Positions 40,810 through 50,558 of a stretch of DNA of 57,729 bases are shown one piece after another. A program made the position numbers and the translations under genes. The notes under the pieces are model-generated. The model ran no database searches and had not been told where the DNA came from. It was given only the letters and a program-made list of their open reading frames with translations. The first letter of the stretch is position 1; each line of letters begins with the position of its first letter. This DNA comes from a virus. The stretch lies in the IMG/VR virus record IMGVR_UViG_3300042465_001383, positions 1 through 57,729 of that record; one strand, written 5' to 3'.

Positions 40810-41122
40810 GGGCGTTATCTACGAAACCGTGGAAGACGCTGCCAAAGCCTACAACCTCAAGCCCAAACAAATCCAGCGGGCCATTTGCGAAGGCAGGGAA
40901 GACCGACTGCGGCCAAAACCGCAAGGGTGCAAGCGCGGTCAACCCCAGCCCATCACCATCGAAGGCGTCACCTTCCCTAACCAGAAGGCCGCCAACGATG
41001 CGCTTGGTTTCTCGTTCAACTACGTCACACAGGCGTTGAACAAGAACAGCGCACCCGCGCTTGCTAAAATTGTTGAGGCGGTCAGGGAATACAAGAAAAG
41101 AACTGTTGCGTCTTCGTATTAA
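40793..41122 (+). CDS. Two-repeat DNA-binding-like protein, paralogue 2
   Basis: 109 residues from the ATG at 40793. Units MRVKIKGVIYETVEDAAKAY and ITIEGVTFPNQKAANDALGF mirror those of the minus-strand protein at 32861-33193. Overlaps the previous gene by 17 bases. DNA binding is inferred from the NUMOD1-like look. Confidence 0.65.
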   Translation: MRVKIKGVIYETVEDAAKAYNLKPKQIQRAICEGREDRLRPKPQGCKRGQPQPITIEGVTFPNQKAANDALGFSFNYVTQALNKNSAPALAKIVEAVREYKKRTVASSY

Positions 41123-41160
41123 AAGTGGCAATAATCACGGCACCAACCACGGAGATGACC

Positions 41161-42945
41161 ATGACCCTACGCCCGTACCAGCAAGAAGCCCACGACGAGA
41201 TCATTCGTTGGATCAAGAGAAACACCGCCCCGTGCTGCATCGAAGCAGCCACGGGGGCGGGTAAGTCCCACATCATCGCGGCACTGGCCGACACCATCCA
41301 CGGCATTTCCAAGGGCAAGCACATCCTGTGCCTCGCCCCCAGCGCCGAACTGGTCAACCAGAACGCTGACAAGTTCCGCCTGACGGGCGCTAAGTGTTCG
41401 ATCTTCTCGGCCAGCGCCGGAGAGAAAAGCCTGCGCCACCCCGTGGTTTTTGGGACGCCTGGCACCGTGATCAATTCCATTAAGCGGTTTGGCAGCGAGT
41501 TTGCGGCGGTCGTGATCGACGAATGCCACGGCCTGACCAACACGGTCAAAGAGATCGTGGAAGAGATCAGGAAGGTGAACCCCATGCTGCGCGTGATGGG
41601 GATGTCCGCCACGCCGTACCGCATGAACACGGGCTACATCTTCAAGTATTGGGCTGACGGTAAGCCCGTCCGCGAAGACCAGACCAAAGACCCCTACTTC
41701 GAAGCTTGCGTCTACCGCATTCAAGCCTACGAACTGATCGAACAGGGCTTCCTGACCAAGCCCACCATCGGGAAGGCTGGGGCCGTTGGGTACCAGACGC
41801 TTGGCTTGGAACTGAACAGCCGTGGCCAGTTTGACGCCGCCGACATCGACCGCGCGTTCCACGGGCATGGCCGAAAGACTGCCGCCATCATGGCCGACAT
41901 CGTGGATCAGGCCGCTTACCTGCGTGGCGTGATGATCTTTGCCGCCACGGTCAAACACGCCAAAGAGTGTATGGCATCCCTGCCCCCCGAACTGTCGGCG
42001 CTGGTCACCGCAGACACGCCCAAGCCGGAGCGCAAGCAGATCATTGCGGACTTCAAGGCCAAGAAGATCAAGTATCTGGTCAACGTGTCTGTTCTGACCA
42101 CTGGGTTCGACGCGCCCCACGTTGACATGATTGCCATCCTGCGCCCGACCGAAAGCGTGGGCCTGCTTCAACAGATTATCGGTCGGGGCCTGCGCGTGGA
42201 CGAGGGCAAGGACACCTGCGTGGTTCTTGACTACGCCGAAAACCTGCCCCGCCACTGCCCCGATGGGGACGTGTTTAACCCCAAGGTCAAGGCCAAAAAA
42301 GGTACCCAAGAGGCCGAGTTTGTTACCTGCGAATGCGAGTGGTGCGGCGTCGAGAACGAGTTTATCGCCCGCCCCAACAAGGAGGGATATCCCATCGACG
42401 AAAACGGATATTTCTTGGACCTCGACAACAACCGCATCACCACCGAGTGGGGGGCAATGCCAGCCCACTTCGGTCGCCGCTGCCGCGCATCCGACACGGT
42501 GGCTGGTGAGCGCGTCCAGTGCGGCTACCGCTGGACATCCAAGCCCTGTCCCCACTGCAAGGCCGACAACGACATCGCGGCACGGCATTGCTCCACCTGC
42601 AAGGGCGAGATCGTCAACCCAAACGACAAGCTGAAGCTGGCGTTCAAGGCCATGAAGAAAGACCCCACGCAGCGCCAGACCGACACCGTGATCCTGTTTG
42701 ACGTGAAGAACGCCCTGTCCCGCAGCGGCAACGCGACATTGAAGGTTGACGTGGTGACCGAATACAGGTCATTCTCGTACTGGGTCATGCGTCACCCCAA
42801 GCATCCCGCATCCGTTCGGGAAACCAACCAGTTTGGTGCGCTTGGTGGGGTAAAGCCCAAGACGATTACTTATAAATTAAATCCCCAGACGAACTTCTAC
42901 ACCGTTCTGGGCTACAATGGGCCAGCGGATGAACCTCCCGAATGA
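41161..42945 (+). CDS. SF2 DNA helicase with C-terminal zinc fingers
   Basis: 594 residues. The start at 41161 is chosen for its spacing to GGAG (shared leader CCAACCAC). Motif I TGAGKS (31-36), motif II DECH (120-123), MSATPYR, and motif VI QIIGRGLRV mark an SF2 (UvsW/SSL2-like) helicase. After about residue 395 come CxxC fingers (CECEWC, CPHC, CSTC). It may unwind or remodel branched intermediates. Confidence 0.88.
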   Translation: MTLRPYQQEAHDEIIRWIKRNTAPCCIEAATGAGKSHIIAALADTIHGISKGKHILCLAPSAELVNQNADKFRLTGAKCSIFSASAGEKSLRHPVVFGTPGTVINSIKRFGSEFAAVVIDECHGLTNTVKEIVEEIRKVNPMLRVMGMSATPYRMNTGYIFKYWADGKPVREDQTKDPYFEACVYRIQAYELIEQGFLTKPTIGKAGAVGYQTLGLELNSRGQFDAADIDRAFHGHGRKTAAIMADIVDQAAYLRGVMIFAATVKHAKECMASLPPELSALVTADTPKPERKQIIADFKAKKIKYLVNVSVLTTGFDAPHVDMIAILRPTESVGLLQQIIGRGLRVDEGKDTCVVLDYAENLPRHCPDGDVFNPKVKAKKGTQEAEFVTCECEWCGVENEFIARPNKEGYPIDENGYFLDLDNNRITTEWGAMPAHFGRRCRASDTVAGERVQCGYRWTSKPCPHCKADNDIAARHCSTCKGEIVNPNDKLKLAFKAMKKDPTQRQTDTVILFDVKNALSRSGNATLKVDVVTEYRSFSYWVMRHPKHPASVRETNQFGALGGVKPKTITYKLNPQTNFYTVLGYNGPADEPPE

Positions 42946-43330
42946 CATAAGGGTCTACGGCGACCTGAACTACCGTGGGGCCTGCCCAAAGGAAGCTTTG
43001 GAGCAGGTCACATTTTTTAACCGCCTCCGCCGCGAATATCCCGACACGCTTGGGATCATCGCGTTCCACGTCCGCAACGAGGGCAAGAGGACGCATCTGG
43101 AGGCCGCCACGCACAAGGCCGAGGGCATGACCGCAGGCGCACCCGACATCCTCATCCCTGGCGCTCCGGCCTTCGTCTGTGAGCTTAAGCGCCGCGACCA
43201 CACCCAGTCGGAGCTTCGCACAGCGCAGCTTACCTATCTGAGGGCCGCACAGGACGCTGGGTGCTTCGTTTGCGTGGCGCTGGGGGTAGACGCCGCGTGG
43301 GAGGCACTTCATGCCTATATGGCGCGGTAG
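42917..43330 (+). CDS. VRR-NUC domain nuclease
   Basis: 137 residues (ATG 42929 also possible). VRR-NUC features: TAGAPDILIP (catalytic PD near 76-77) and FVCELKRRDHTQS (E-x-K near 89-91), with QLTYLRAAQDAGCF. This PD-(D/E)XK nuclease often accompanies phage helicases and may process recombination intermediates. Confidence 0.85.
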   Translation: MGQRMNLPNDIRVYGDLNYRGACPKEALEQVTFFNRLRREYPDTLGIIAFHVRNEGKRTHLEAATHKAEGMTAGAPDILIPGAPAFVCELKRRDHTQSELRTAQLTYLRAAQDAGCFVCVALGVDAAWEALHAYMAR

Positions 43331-43550
43331 GCGGCCCAGCGACCGTATCCAAGCCGTGCTGATGGGTAAGGTGGCGCTGGAGAGCGAAGACGCTGGCATC
43401 CAGTCCGTGTGCAGCAAATACATTTTCGATGGCGCAACGGCGGTTCTCAAGCTAAAGACCAAAGAGGCGCGCCGTGCGGCGCTGGACAAGGCACCCGCCC
43501 TGATCCGGCCCCACCTTGAGCGCGAAGTTATGAGGTTATTCCGCCGATGA
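43311..43550 (+). CDS. Small hypothetical protein
   Basis: 79 residues, basic (MPIWRGRRPSDRIQAVL start, EREVMRLFRR end). Overlaps VRR-NUC by 20 bases. Often seen after VRR-NUC genes; function unknown. Confidence 0.55.
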   Translation: MPIWRGRRPSDRIQAVLMGKVALESEDAGIQSVCSKYIFDGATAVLKLKTKEARRAALDKAPALIRPHLEREVMRLFRR

Positions 43551-43789
43551 GGTTCTTGATTACGCTGAACATGCCATCCCGCAAGGGCGAACTGGTCCAC
43601 CAAGTGATCTGCGAATACCCTGTCAGCAGCATCGAAGAACTTTTGGAAGACCTGAACGAACGCGATTTCATCATCGCTGAAGAGTTCTACCGCAAGTCAG
43701 ACAACGCGGGCTTCTATTCTGTTGGCATGGTTCTGCTGAACACCATGCACATCGGCAAGATCAAGGCCGAGGTTAGCCGCGACAGTTAA
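43547..43789 (+). CDS. Small hypothetical protein, last rightward gene
   Basis: 80 residues, small alpha/beta (MRFLITLNMPSRKGELVHQV, then SIEELLEDLNERDFIIA). Coupled by ATGA. Its stop shares bases with the stop of the converging adhesin gene, so no terminator lies between them. Confidence 0.6.
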   Translation: MRFLITLNMPSRKGELVHQVICEYPVSSIEELLEDLNERDFIIAEEFYRKSDNAGFYSVGMVLLNTMHIGKIKAEVSRDS

Positions 43790-44850
43790 GCGACAACGCT
43801 GCCGTAGATGGTGCCAGAGTTTGTCACAGTCACGGTGCTGCCGTTCTTGGTGATAGCCGCGCCGCCTGCGCCGCCAGTTGCGCCGTTCGGGCCAGCGCCA
43901 CCCGCAGCACCCCAACCACCGCCACCACCGCCACCACCACCAGTTCCGCCAGCGGCCCCTGCGCTACCGCCACTTCCAGCAGTTTCACTATCGCTTGCAC
44001 CAGCGCCGCCAGAACCAGGTAGGATACGCCCGCCGCCAGCACCAGAGCTACCACCGTTTCTTGTGGATGATGTGCCGTCATTGCGCCATGTACCACCACC
44101 ACCGCCAGAACCACCACCAGAAGACCCGTTACAGTTGTAACCAGAACCGCCGCCGCCAGATGCGCCGATGCCGCCGCCATAGCCTGGGGAACCCATGACT
44201 GTAGCGCCACCAAAGGCCATTGCGCGGGCTTGTAGCGTTTGACCCCCAGAACCGCCCCCTGCGCCCCCGCCACCACCGCCGTACATTTCGCCGTAGTTAT
44301 TCATACCGCCGCCGCCACCGCCACCACCAGCTATGTAAGCGCCGGAGTTGTTCACGACCGACATTGGTGCTGTTGTGGACGAGTTTGTGATGGACAGGGC
44401 TGGGCCACCAGCGCCGCCATTAAATGTAGAATAAACACCACCAGCGCCGCCAGCACCCATGATCGCGCCGTTGTTCACGATGGTGAAGCCGAGAGGGTAA
44501 GACCCGTTGATGGTTAGTCCAGCGACCCCTGTAGATGTGGCATAAGCAGTGACGCCAGCGTCAATGGTCACTTGAAAGAACCGATTGCCGTCCCAGCCAG
44601 CGTTCGTCAGAAGCGCGGCCACATCAACGTTGGTCGAGTTGGACGATATGGTAACGATGAAACTCTTGTTTGCACCGTAGAAGTTGCTCAGAGAAATGGC
44701 ACCAGAGGTTGGCACGTTTGTGTTGTTGGCGGTGACGTAGGGGCCACCACGGTAGTATTCGGACATGTTGATAGGGTTTGCCCCCCCGAACTCCGTTTGG
44801 ACTTCAGCAAGGGTAATTGGCGCACCATTTCCGCCCGATGGTAGTGTCAT
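43786..44850 (-). CDS. Glycine-rich tail adhesin (polyglycine sandwich type)
   Basis: 354 residues. An N-terminal part (ITLAEVQTEFGG, ISLSNFYGA) and a beta region are followed by about 190 residues of Gly-rich runs (GGGGGGGG blocks), as in the polyglycine type II sandwich tips of receptor-binding adhesins such as S16 gp38. It probably decides host binding. It is the last gene of the minus-strand virion block. Confidence 0.75.
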   Translation of the reverse strand: MTLPSGGNGAPITLAEVQTEFGGANPINMSEYYRGGPYVTANNTNVPTSGAISLSNFYGANKSFIVTISSNSTNVDVAALLTNAGWDGNRFFQVTIDAGVTAYATSTGVAGLTINGSYPLGFTIVNNGAIMGAGGAGGVYSTFNGGAGGPALSITNSSTTAPMSVVNNSGAYIAGGGGGGGGMNNYGEMYGGGGGGAGGGSGGQTLQARAMAFGGATVMGSPGYGGGIGASGGGGSGYNCNGSSGGGSGGGGGTWRNDGTSSTRNGGSSGAGGGRILPGSGGAGASDSETAGSGGSAGAAGGTGGGGGGGGGWGAAGGAGPNGATGGAGGAAITKNGSTVTVTNSGTIYGSVVA

Positions 44851-45392
44851 TACGGCGCTCCATATGCCGTGACATCACCAGCGGCAATAAAGGCCCCATC
44901 GCTTTGCAGGCGGAACTTGGCCACCCCATTGTAAGAGAACGTCAGGTTTGTGCCGCTGGAGGTGATTGTCCAGCTTTGGGTGCCACCGCCAACAATGATC
45001 GGGCTGACCAAGGCGTTCTCAAAGTAGATATTGGTTCCGTTTGAGTACGCGGTGACGTTTGCGCCTGACGGGACCACGACCGAGGTTCCGGCGGCTGCCG
45101 TGCGGAAGGTCAGCGTGAATGCACCCGTGGTCTGGTTGATAAGCAGCCACTGACCGCCAACGCCCGATGGCACTTGGTAGATCAGGTTTGCGCCAATCGT
45201 CCCCGTGAACACGATGGTCATGTTCTGATAGTCCGCTTCGGCAAGGGTTATTGTCCCCGTCAGGGCCGTGACGTTTTTGGACACTGTGCCGCCGAACGCC
45301 TTGTCGATGATGTCAAAGTTGGCGTTCAGGGGCGTGTCCCAGTTCAGGGAGCCGTTGGCGGGGTCTGTAAGGCCCTTGTTTGTCGTGGTCAT
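44850..45392 (-). CDS. Fibre-like protein
   Basis: 180 residues. The start (DPANGSLNWDTPLNANFDII) and later GTIGANLIYQVPSG and FRTAAAGTSVVVPSGANV are repeat types of phage fibre or adhesin-linking proteins. Adjacent genes overlap by one base (TGATG). Probably connects the adhesin to the tail. Confidence 0.65.
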   Translation of the reverse strand: MTTTNKGLTDPANGSLNWDTPLNANFDIIDKAFGGTVSKNVTALTGTITLAEADYQNMTIVFTGTIGANLIYQVPSGVGGQWLLINQTTGAFTLTFRTAAAGTSVVVPSGANVTAYSNGTNIYFENALVSPIIVGGGTQSWTITSSGTNLTFSYNGVAKFRLQSDGAFIAAGDVTAYGAP

Positions 45393-47344
45393 CAGATGCT
45401 CCTGTTCGCAACTTCTAGGGCGTGGGCCACCGCGTCATCGGTTTGGTTCAGCAGCGGTTCGGTTTCGGCGCTCCAGCCCTTCTTAGCACGTTCTGCGGCC
45501 CGCACCAACTGGTCTGCGTCCGCATCATGCGAAGACACGCGGCCACCCGACTTGCGGCCTTGGCGGTTATCCTCAAGGGCAGAACCAACTTGAGATGCAA
45601 CGTTGGTCATCACAGGTGGTGCCAAAAGATCAGCAGCCCCACGCGCCTTTGTGTTGACGGCCCGCTCCGCACGACCCAAGGCATATTGCGACAATCCACC
45701 AAGCTTTGGCGATGCCAGCAAGGCAGGTGGGACAGCAGCTAACGCAGCAGCGGGGTGGTAACCCATAGCAAGTCCAATACCGCCAAGGCCACCCAACCCA
45801 GCAACAAGGTTATGAATGCGGTCGCTGCTATAAGTTTTCATGGCATCTCCGGCAAGAGAATACCGAAGGTTTTCCCCACTGGGGGTTCCCTCAAGACGAT
45901 TGAACATCTCGTTTCCACTTTTAGAAGAAAACGCCCTTGCAAGTTTCCGTGTCCGCGCAACGTCAGACATGGCCTTGGTGCCAAACTCCTTCCTGACGTT
46001 GTTAAGCTGACGCTTCCATTCAGACCACCCCCTCATCATTTTGCCATAGGCAGGATCGGTGAATGCCATCGCATCAACAAGTTCACCAGACATAGCCTGC
46101 ACACGGCTTCTCAAAGCTGGATCAGCAATTCTTTTGGCAATTTTGTCGATGTTCTTTTTTACCACATCCAGTTCTTGAATGGTATTTGCATTGCCCGAAG
46201 GATGGGTCAGCACGTTGTCAATCTGGTCTAACGCCGCTCTTGCTTCCTTCATATCATCAGGCGCATACGCCACGGGTGCTTGCAGAACCCCTTGCGGGGT
46301 AATCATGTCTTCAACCACATTTCTGGCGGCTGTTGGGTCTTCCATGTCAACAGGTTCTGTGCGGGCAAAAGCTGTTTTTCTGTCCGTCATATAAGAATTG
46401 CTGGCCTTTTCAGCCATGTTGTCAATGGAACCTTCCAAGGCATCAATTGCTTCCCCAGAAAAGTTTGGGTTTCCCTTGATCGAAGACATGAAAGCTTCAA
46501 TTTTCTTAGGGTCGCCACTTAGCGCCGCTTGTCGTGCAGTGTTGAGAATTTTCAAGGGAATGCCGCTAAATGCGTTTTGCCCAAGCATCAAGCCGTAAGG
46601 GACAACCTTGCCCACCGTGGATGCTGCCTTGCCTGTAAGGTTCATGGCAGCCTGAACTGGGTCAAGGTTTTCAGCAAACTTGGCAACCTTGCCTGCCTTG
46701 CTGGCCTTGTCCAGCAACCCAAGCTTTGTCGCACTGCCAGCACCAAGGGACGCCACCGAGGCAACATCGGTCAAATAAGACGCTGGGTCTTCAGCAAGGT
46801 GTTTCCAGAACTCGCCTTCTTCACCACCGCCATAGCGACCACTATAGGATTGCAACAAGGCATTAGCCATAGCCTCGCGTTCTGCCTTCTTGGCGGGATC
46901 AAGCACAGGGCCATAGCCAATAGCTTCCCCAGCCGTGTCCAACGCTTTAGACCCCAAGCCTTGACCGATCTGGCCGATTGCAGATGCAGTTTCAACGGGA
47001 TGGATGATGGCATTCCCCATGCCCTTCAGAGCCTCAATGGAGCTTGGCACCAAGTTTTCGCCAACCTTGGGAAGATATTCGCCCCACGACATTTTGGCAT
47101 AATCCGCCGCTGGGATTTCACCCTGCGGTGCGCGGCCATTGCTTAGGTTCTCCAACATGGCATTTCCATAGGCAACGGCGCGGTTTGGCGCTCCGCCACT
47201 TGTATCTTGGGTTGCCATTCTTTCTTTGATCTTGGCTGCGCGTTCAGCAAAGCTTCCGCCCAGAGGCGCTGGGGTTTGGTCACCAGTTGGAGCGCCAGAA
47301 CCTTCGCTACCAAAGGTCTTAAACGTGATGCCTTCGCCTGCCAT
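45392..47344 (-). CDS. Ejection-type internal virion protein
   Basis: 650 residues from the ATG at 47344. Ala/Gly/Lys-rich, mainly helical, with hydrophobic patches in the last third (NLVAGLGGLGGIGLAMGY) and a C-terminal KSGGRVSSHDADADQLVRAA, the GG motif followed by a conserved virion tail. Such proteins form the injected channel or DNA-associated core. No enzyme is seen. Confidence 0.65.
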   Translation of the reverse strand: MAGEGITFKTFGSEGSGAPTGDQTPAPLGGSFAERAAKIKERMATQDTSGGAPNRAVAYGNAMLENLSNGRAPQGEIPAADYAKMSWGEYLPKVGENLVPSSIEALKGMGNAIIHPVETASAIGQIGQGLGSKALDTAGEAIGYGPVLDPAKKAEREAMANALLQSYSGRYGGGEEGEFWKHLAEDPASYLTDVASVASLGAGSATKLGLLDKASKAGKVAKFAENLDPVQAAMNLTGKAASTVGKVVPYGLMLGQNAFSGIPLKILNTARQAALSGDPKKIEAFMSSIKGNPNFSGEAIDALEGSIDNMAEKASNSYMTDRKTAFARTEPVDMEDPTAARNVVEDMITPQGVLQAPVAYAPDDMKEARAALDQIDNVLTHPSGNANTIQELDVVKKNIDKIAKRIADPALRSRVQAMSGELVDAMAFTDPAYGKMMRGWSEWKRQLNNVRKEFGTKAMSDVARTRKLARAFSSKSGNEMFNRLEGTPSGENLRYSLAGDAMKTYSSDRIHNLVAGLGGLGGIGLAMGYHPAAALAAVPPALLASPKLGGLSQYALGRAERAVNTKARGAADLLAPPVMTNVASQVGSALEDNRQGRKSGGRVSSHDADADQLVRAAERAKKGWSAETEPLLNQTDDAVAHALEVANRSI

Positions 47345-47358
47345 GATCAAGACCTTTC

Positions 47359-50300
47359 TTATTGAACGAAGTAACGGCCAAGGCCGCTTGAGACATTGTG
47401 CTGGCCAGGCAGAATGGTGAAGATTGCTTCAAGGGCAGCTTGTGCATCCGCCTGATCCTTGAAGGCACCTTTGTTTGCGCTGTCAAAGAAATCAACAACA
47501 AGTTGCTTCACTTCTGCATCAGCTTCTGCGTCTCCGGCGTACTTCAAGAGTTCAGCAATGTTTGCTTTTTCACCCTGATAAATGTTACCAGCTTGCTTGT
47601 TGAACAAAGCATCCGCACCAGTCAAATCCTTAACCACACCTTTTTGAGCGCGATAAAGGTCGTTGATATATTGGCCTTTTTCGTATGCCAACATGTTCCG
47701 TGTCAGCATCTCTGCTGTTATCTCAGCGGCAGCGGTTGCGTTTGAAGTGATGTCTGGGAAGATGTTCTTGTTTTGCAGGTACAGTGAAGCCGCCGCCGTG
47801 TCTGCGGTCATCTGGTCTGCGCTAAGGGACGAAAGTTTGTTTAGCAGCGCCTGAGATGTCGCTGCGCTTCCATCGTACTGGATACCAAACGTGCCAGCCA
47901 ATTGGGAGGCAAGACCTTCGTAGGTTGATATGACGCCGCCTAGTGGACCCAGATCATTGGCTGCCGCTGCCTTGGCAACTGTTGCCGCCAGTTCGTTCGT
48001 ATTTCTGAAGGCAAGGCTTGATGACGCCGTGCCAGCGTCTGCCGCAGCACGAGATGCTTCGGCCCGCTCAATAGCGGCTTGCCTTTCAATCTGGTTCATA
48101 GGCATACGCGACCTTGTGTCTGCTTGAGCAATGTAAGCTTGTTCGGCATCGCCTATGGGGAAGGTTCCAAAACTTTCATACGGCGAAACCACTTGAGGAA
48201 TTGGTAGGCCAGCATCTGGAAGTGGTGACGTAGTGATTTCAGGCGCTGGCGGAATTGGTCGCGCCACAGGGCCTTGATCCGGCGGCAATGTTGCGCCAGA
48301 CAATATTTCCTCTGGTGTTGCCGTTGTAAGATCAACGCCCCTGCTTGCTGCGCCACCCACAATGCTACGGACCACTTCATCCATAGCAACCCCACCCATT
48401 GCAGGCCCTGCCGGATTAACCATAAAATCAGCAAGATTTTGAACACTGCCATTTTCAAGCGGGATAAGAGACATTCCAAGGTTCTGATCATAGTATATCG
48501 AGTTCTTGAGGAACTGGAGGGCTTCGGTTGTTGTTTGCGCCTTGGTAAGCCCAATGTCAGCAGCTTGCTTCTGTAGGCCCTTATAGGCTTCTGCGCCGCC
48601 ACCGATGCCAGACAGGATGCCACCTAGCGGAGAAATTGTTTGGGCTTCAGCCGCCTTGCCAACTCCCATCAGCACTGACAACAACGCATTCTGGTTCATA
48701 GAGCCATCACGGTTATAGAAGAACTTTCCAAGGAAGTTACGGTCTTCGTAGGGCTTGACGCCGCCAGTGTAATCCTGCGCGTCCATAGTGGAAATCTGCG
48801 TGTTCAGGTTGTCGCCGCCAGCTACGCCAGACGACAGCCCGTGGGTAACAGGCATTGCCTCAAGGTCAGCAGGAGATAGTCCGCCAGCCGCAGCCAGCCT
48901 TTCAAAACGTGGGCCACGGGCCTGCATGATGCCGTAGGTACCGTAGCCGCCACCAAGGGTGTTGCGCGCGTTGGGATTAATGCCCTCGCCAGCTTCGACG
49001 TTGAAACGACCGATCATGCCAGCAATCTGGGTGTCGTCATTCCAGCCTTTTTCCTTGTAGTGGTTATACAGCGCCAGTTCGTTGGGCATCAAACCTTCGC
49101 CGCCGTTTTGGATGGCGGTATAGACGCGGTTTGCGTGTTGGATAGACGCAGCGTCCCCAACACCTTTGCCCGCCATTTCATAATAATCGTTAGCCCCAAC
49201 CGCAGCTTCGGCTGGCGTGTTGTACTTGCGGGACGTGTAGTTTTTGAACTCTGGTTCTGACATGCCATAATTCGCTTGCGTAAGAAGCGGTATGCCACGG
49301 TTTGGCTGTTGATCAGGACGGAGACGCGGGATCACGCCATTTGATGTGGTCGTGGGTGGCGTTACGGCGGGCGTGGTTGCCCCAGCACCAACACCACCAG
49401 CGGGCGCTTCGGCGCTAACTGGAACAACCATAGGGTCATTTGAAGTGCGGCCCCGAAGCTCCAACTTACGGGTAATGGGGTTCATAACAAGCCCACTGGG
49501 TACACCTCCACTCAGCGCATACCCATGCCGCTGATCAATCGCGCCGCCACGGGCAGCGCCCATAGCCATCGTGATCATCTTGATGATTTCTTCTGTGCCT
49601 TTTCCTTGGCTTTGCTCTGGCGGATCGGCAATCATCAACTGGCCAACGGGAAGGTCGGCAGCGGGGACGTAACCTGCGCCGCCAATGCCGCTCTGCGTGT
49701 AGGTGCGCGGCCCAGCAACACCGCCGCCGTCCGCATAACCCTCAACGGCACCGCCAGACGCAAAGCCCAGCCAGTTGCGCGGGGTCTGGGTCGTGGTGGT
49801 GCTGCCCGAAGCCGCGCCAGTTCCCATTGCAATGTTGGCAAGGAATTGTGCCGTCTGGAATGGGTAACCCTTTTCTTGCATGAACTGGTTGATCATGGCG
49901 TCTTTGCTGGCCTGTTCGGTCTGCTGTTGCATGGTGCCAGCCGCGATCTTGGCCTGTGCGCCCTGTAGGCCCAACTGTTGAGACTGAGCGCCAAGTTGGG
50001 CCAACTGCGACCCGCCCTGCAACTGGCGCGCCAGATCGGCCTGAGAGGCCCCAAGAGCCTGCGTGTAGCCTTGGTTCATAATGTCGGCCATCGTCTTGCC
50101 GTAAGCCATTTGGTTCTGCTGTTGCAGGTTGGCTGCGGCAATGCCCGCGCGATCACCACCGAAGGCCCCAGACGAAATGGCGTTGCCAAGCGCGCCGGAC
50201 TGGGCTTGCTCTTGCTGCTGGCGCAGGTATGCCCCAGTGGTGTCTGCCACGTTTTTGATATAGGGCGACATGTAGTTGTCGATGCCCTCGTAGGCAGGCC

Positions 50301-50553
50301 CCAAGCCTGCCTGCGTGGCTTCCGTGGCTTGGGTCATGTACGGCAGATAAGACCCAGCCGTGGCGTTGATGTCGTTGAAGCCAGCGTACTGTTGGGCGTT
50401 CAGTTGGGCGACATAATCTGACGCAGTCTTGCCAAACGCCTCGTATGGCGTGGCGGCAGCGGTTTCCGCCCGCTTGTTGACAGCGTTGTAACGTTCCAAA
50501 ACCTCTGGCGGGATGGTAACCTTAGAGGTCGTTGTTGCCTTCTTGCCGCCCAT
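47359..50553 (-). CDS. Ejection protein with tail-lysozyme domain
   Basis: 1064 residues. Residues 1-240 are a Gln/Ala-rich coiled coil. FASGGAVEGYADGGG near 268 holds GG motifs. Residues about 495-570 (KGWNDDTQIAGMIGRF, a Glu in VEAG near 518, YGIMQARGPRF) match the phage tail-lysozyme pattern that opens peptidoglycan during injection. The rest is helical and Ala-rich. With the two neighbours it probably forms the ejected channel. Confidence 0.75.
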   Translation of the reverse strand: MGGKKATTTSKVTIPPEVLERYNAVNKRAETAAATPYEAFGKTASDYVAQLNAQQYAGFNDINATAGSYLPYMTQATEATQAGLGPAYEGIDNYMSPYIKNVADTTGAYLRQQQEQAQSGALGNAISSGAFGGDRAGIAAANLQQQNQMAYGKTMADIMNQGYTQALGASQADLARQLQGGSQLAQLGAQSQQLGLQGAQAKIAAGTMQQQTEQASKDAMINQFMQEKGYPFQTAQFLANIAMGTGAASGSTTTTQTPRNWLGFASGGAVEGYADGGGVAGPRTYTQSGIGGAGYVPAADLPVGQLMIADPPEQSQGKGTEEIIKMITMAMGAARGGAIDQRHGYALSGGVPSGLVMNPITRKLELRGRTSNDPMVVPVSAEAPAGGVGAGATTPAVTPPTTTSNGVIPRLRPDQQPNRGIPLLTQANYGMSEPEFKNYTSRKYNTPAEAAVGANDYYEMAGKGVGDAASIQHANRVYTAIQNGGEGLMPNELALYNHYKEKGWNDDTQIAGMIGRFNVEAGEGINPNARNTLGGGYGTYGIMQARGPRFERLAAAGGLSPADLEAMPVTHGLSSGVAGGDNLNTQISTMDAQDYTGGVKPYEDRNFLGKFFYNRDGSMNQNALLSVLMGVGKAAEAQTISPLGGILSGIGGGAEAYKGLQKQAADIGLTKAQTTTEALQFLKNSIYYDQNLGMSLIPLENGSVQNLADFMVNPAGPAMGGVAMDEVVRSIVGGAASRGVDLTTATPEEILSGATLPPDQGPVARPIPPAPEITTSPLPDAGLPIPQVVSPYESFGTFPIGDAEQAYIAQADTRSRMPMNQIERQAAIERAEASRAAADAGTASSSLAFRNTNELAATVAKAAAANDLGPLGGVISTYEGLASQLAGTFGIQYDGSAATSQALLNKLSSLSADQMTADTAAASLYLQNKNIFPDITSNATAAAEITAEMLTRNMLAYEKGQYINDLYRAQKGVVKDLTGADALFNKQAGNIYQGEKANIAELLKYAGDAEADAEVKQLVVDFFDSANKGAFKDQADAQAALEAIFTILPGQHNVSSGLGRYFVQ

Positions 50554-50558
50554 TCCGT

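Noticed and set aside
41167-42588. 473-codon minus-strand frame across the helicase gene
   Set aside because: Antisense to a gene with full helicase motifs; composition is that of a high-GC shadow.
43900-44330. Dense short repeats that look like a repeat array
   Set aside because: They are glycine codons of the adhesin (CCACCA and GCCGCC runs), with irregular lengths and no spacers, so not a CRISPR array.
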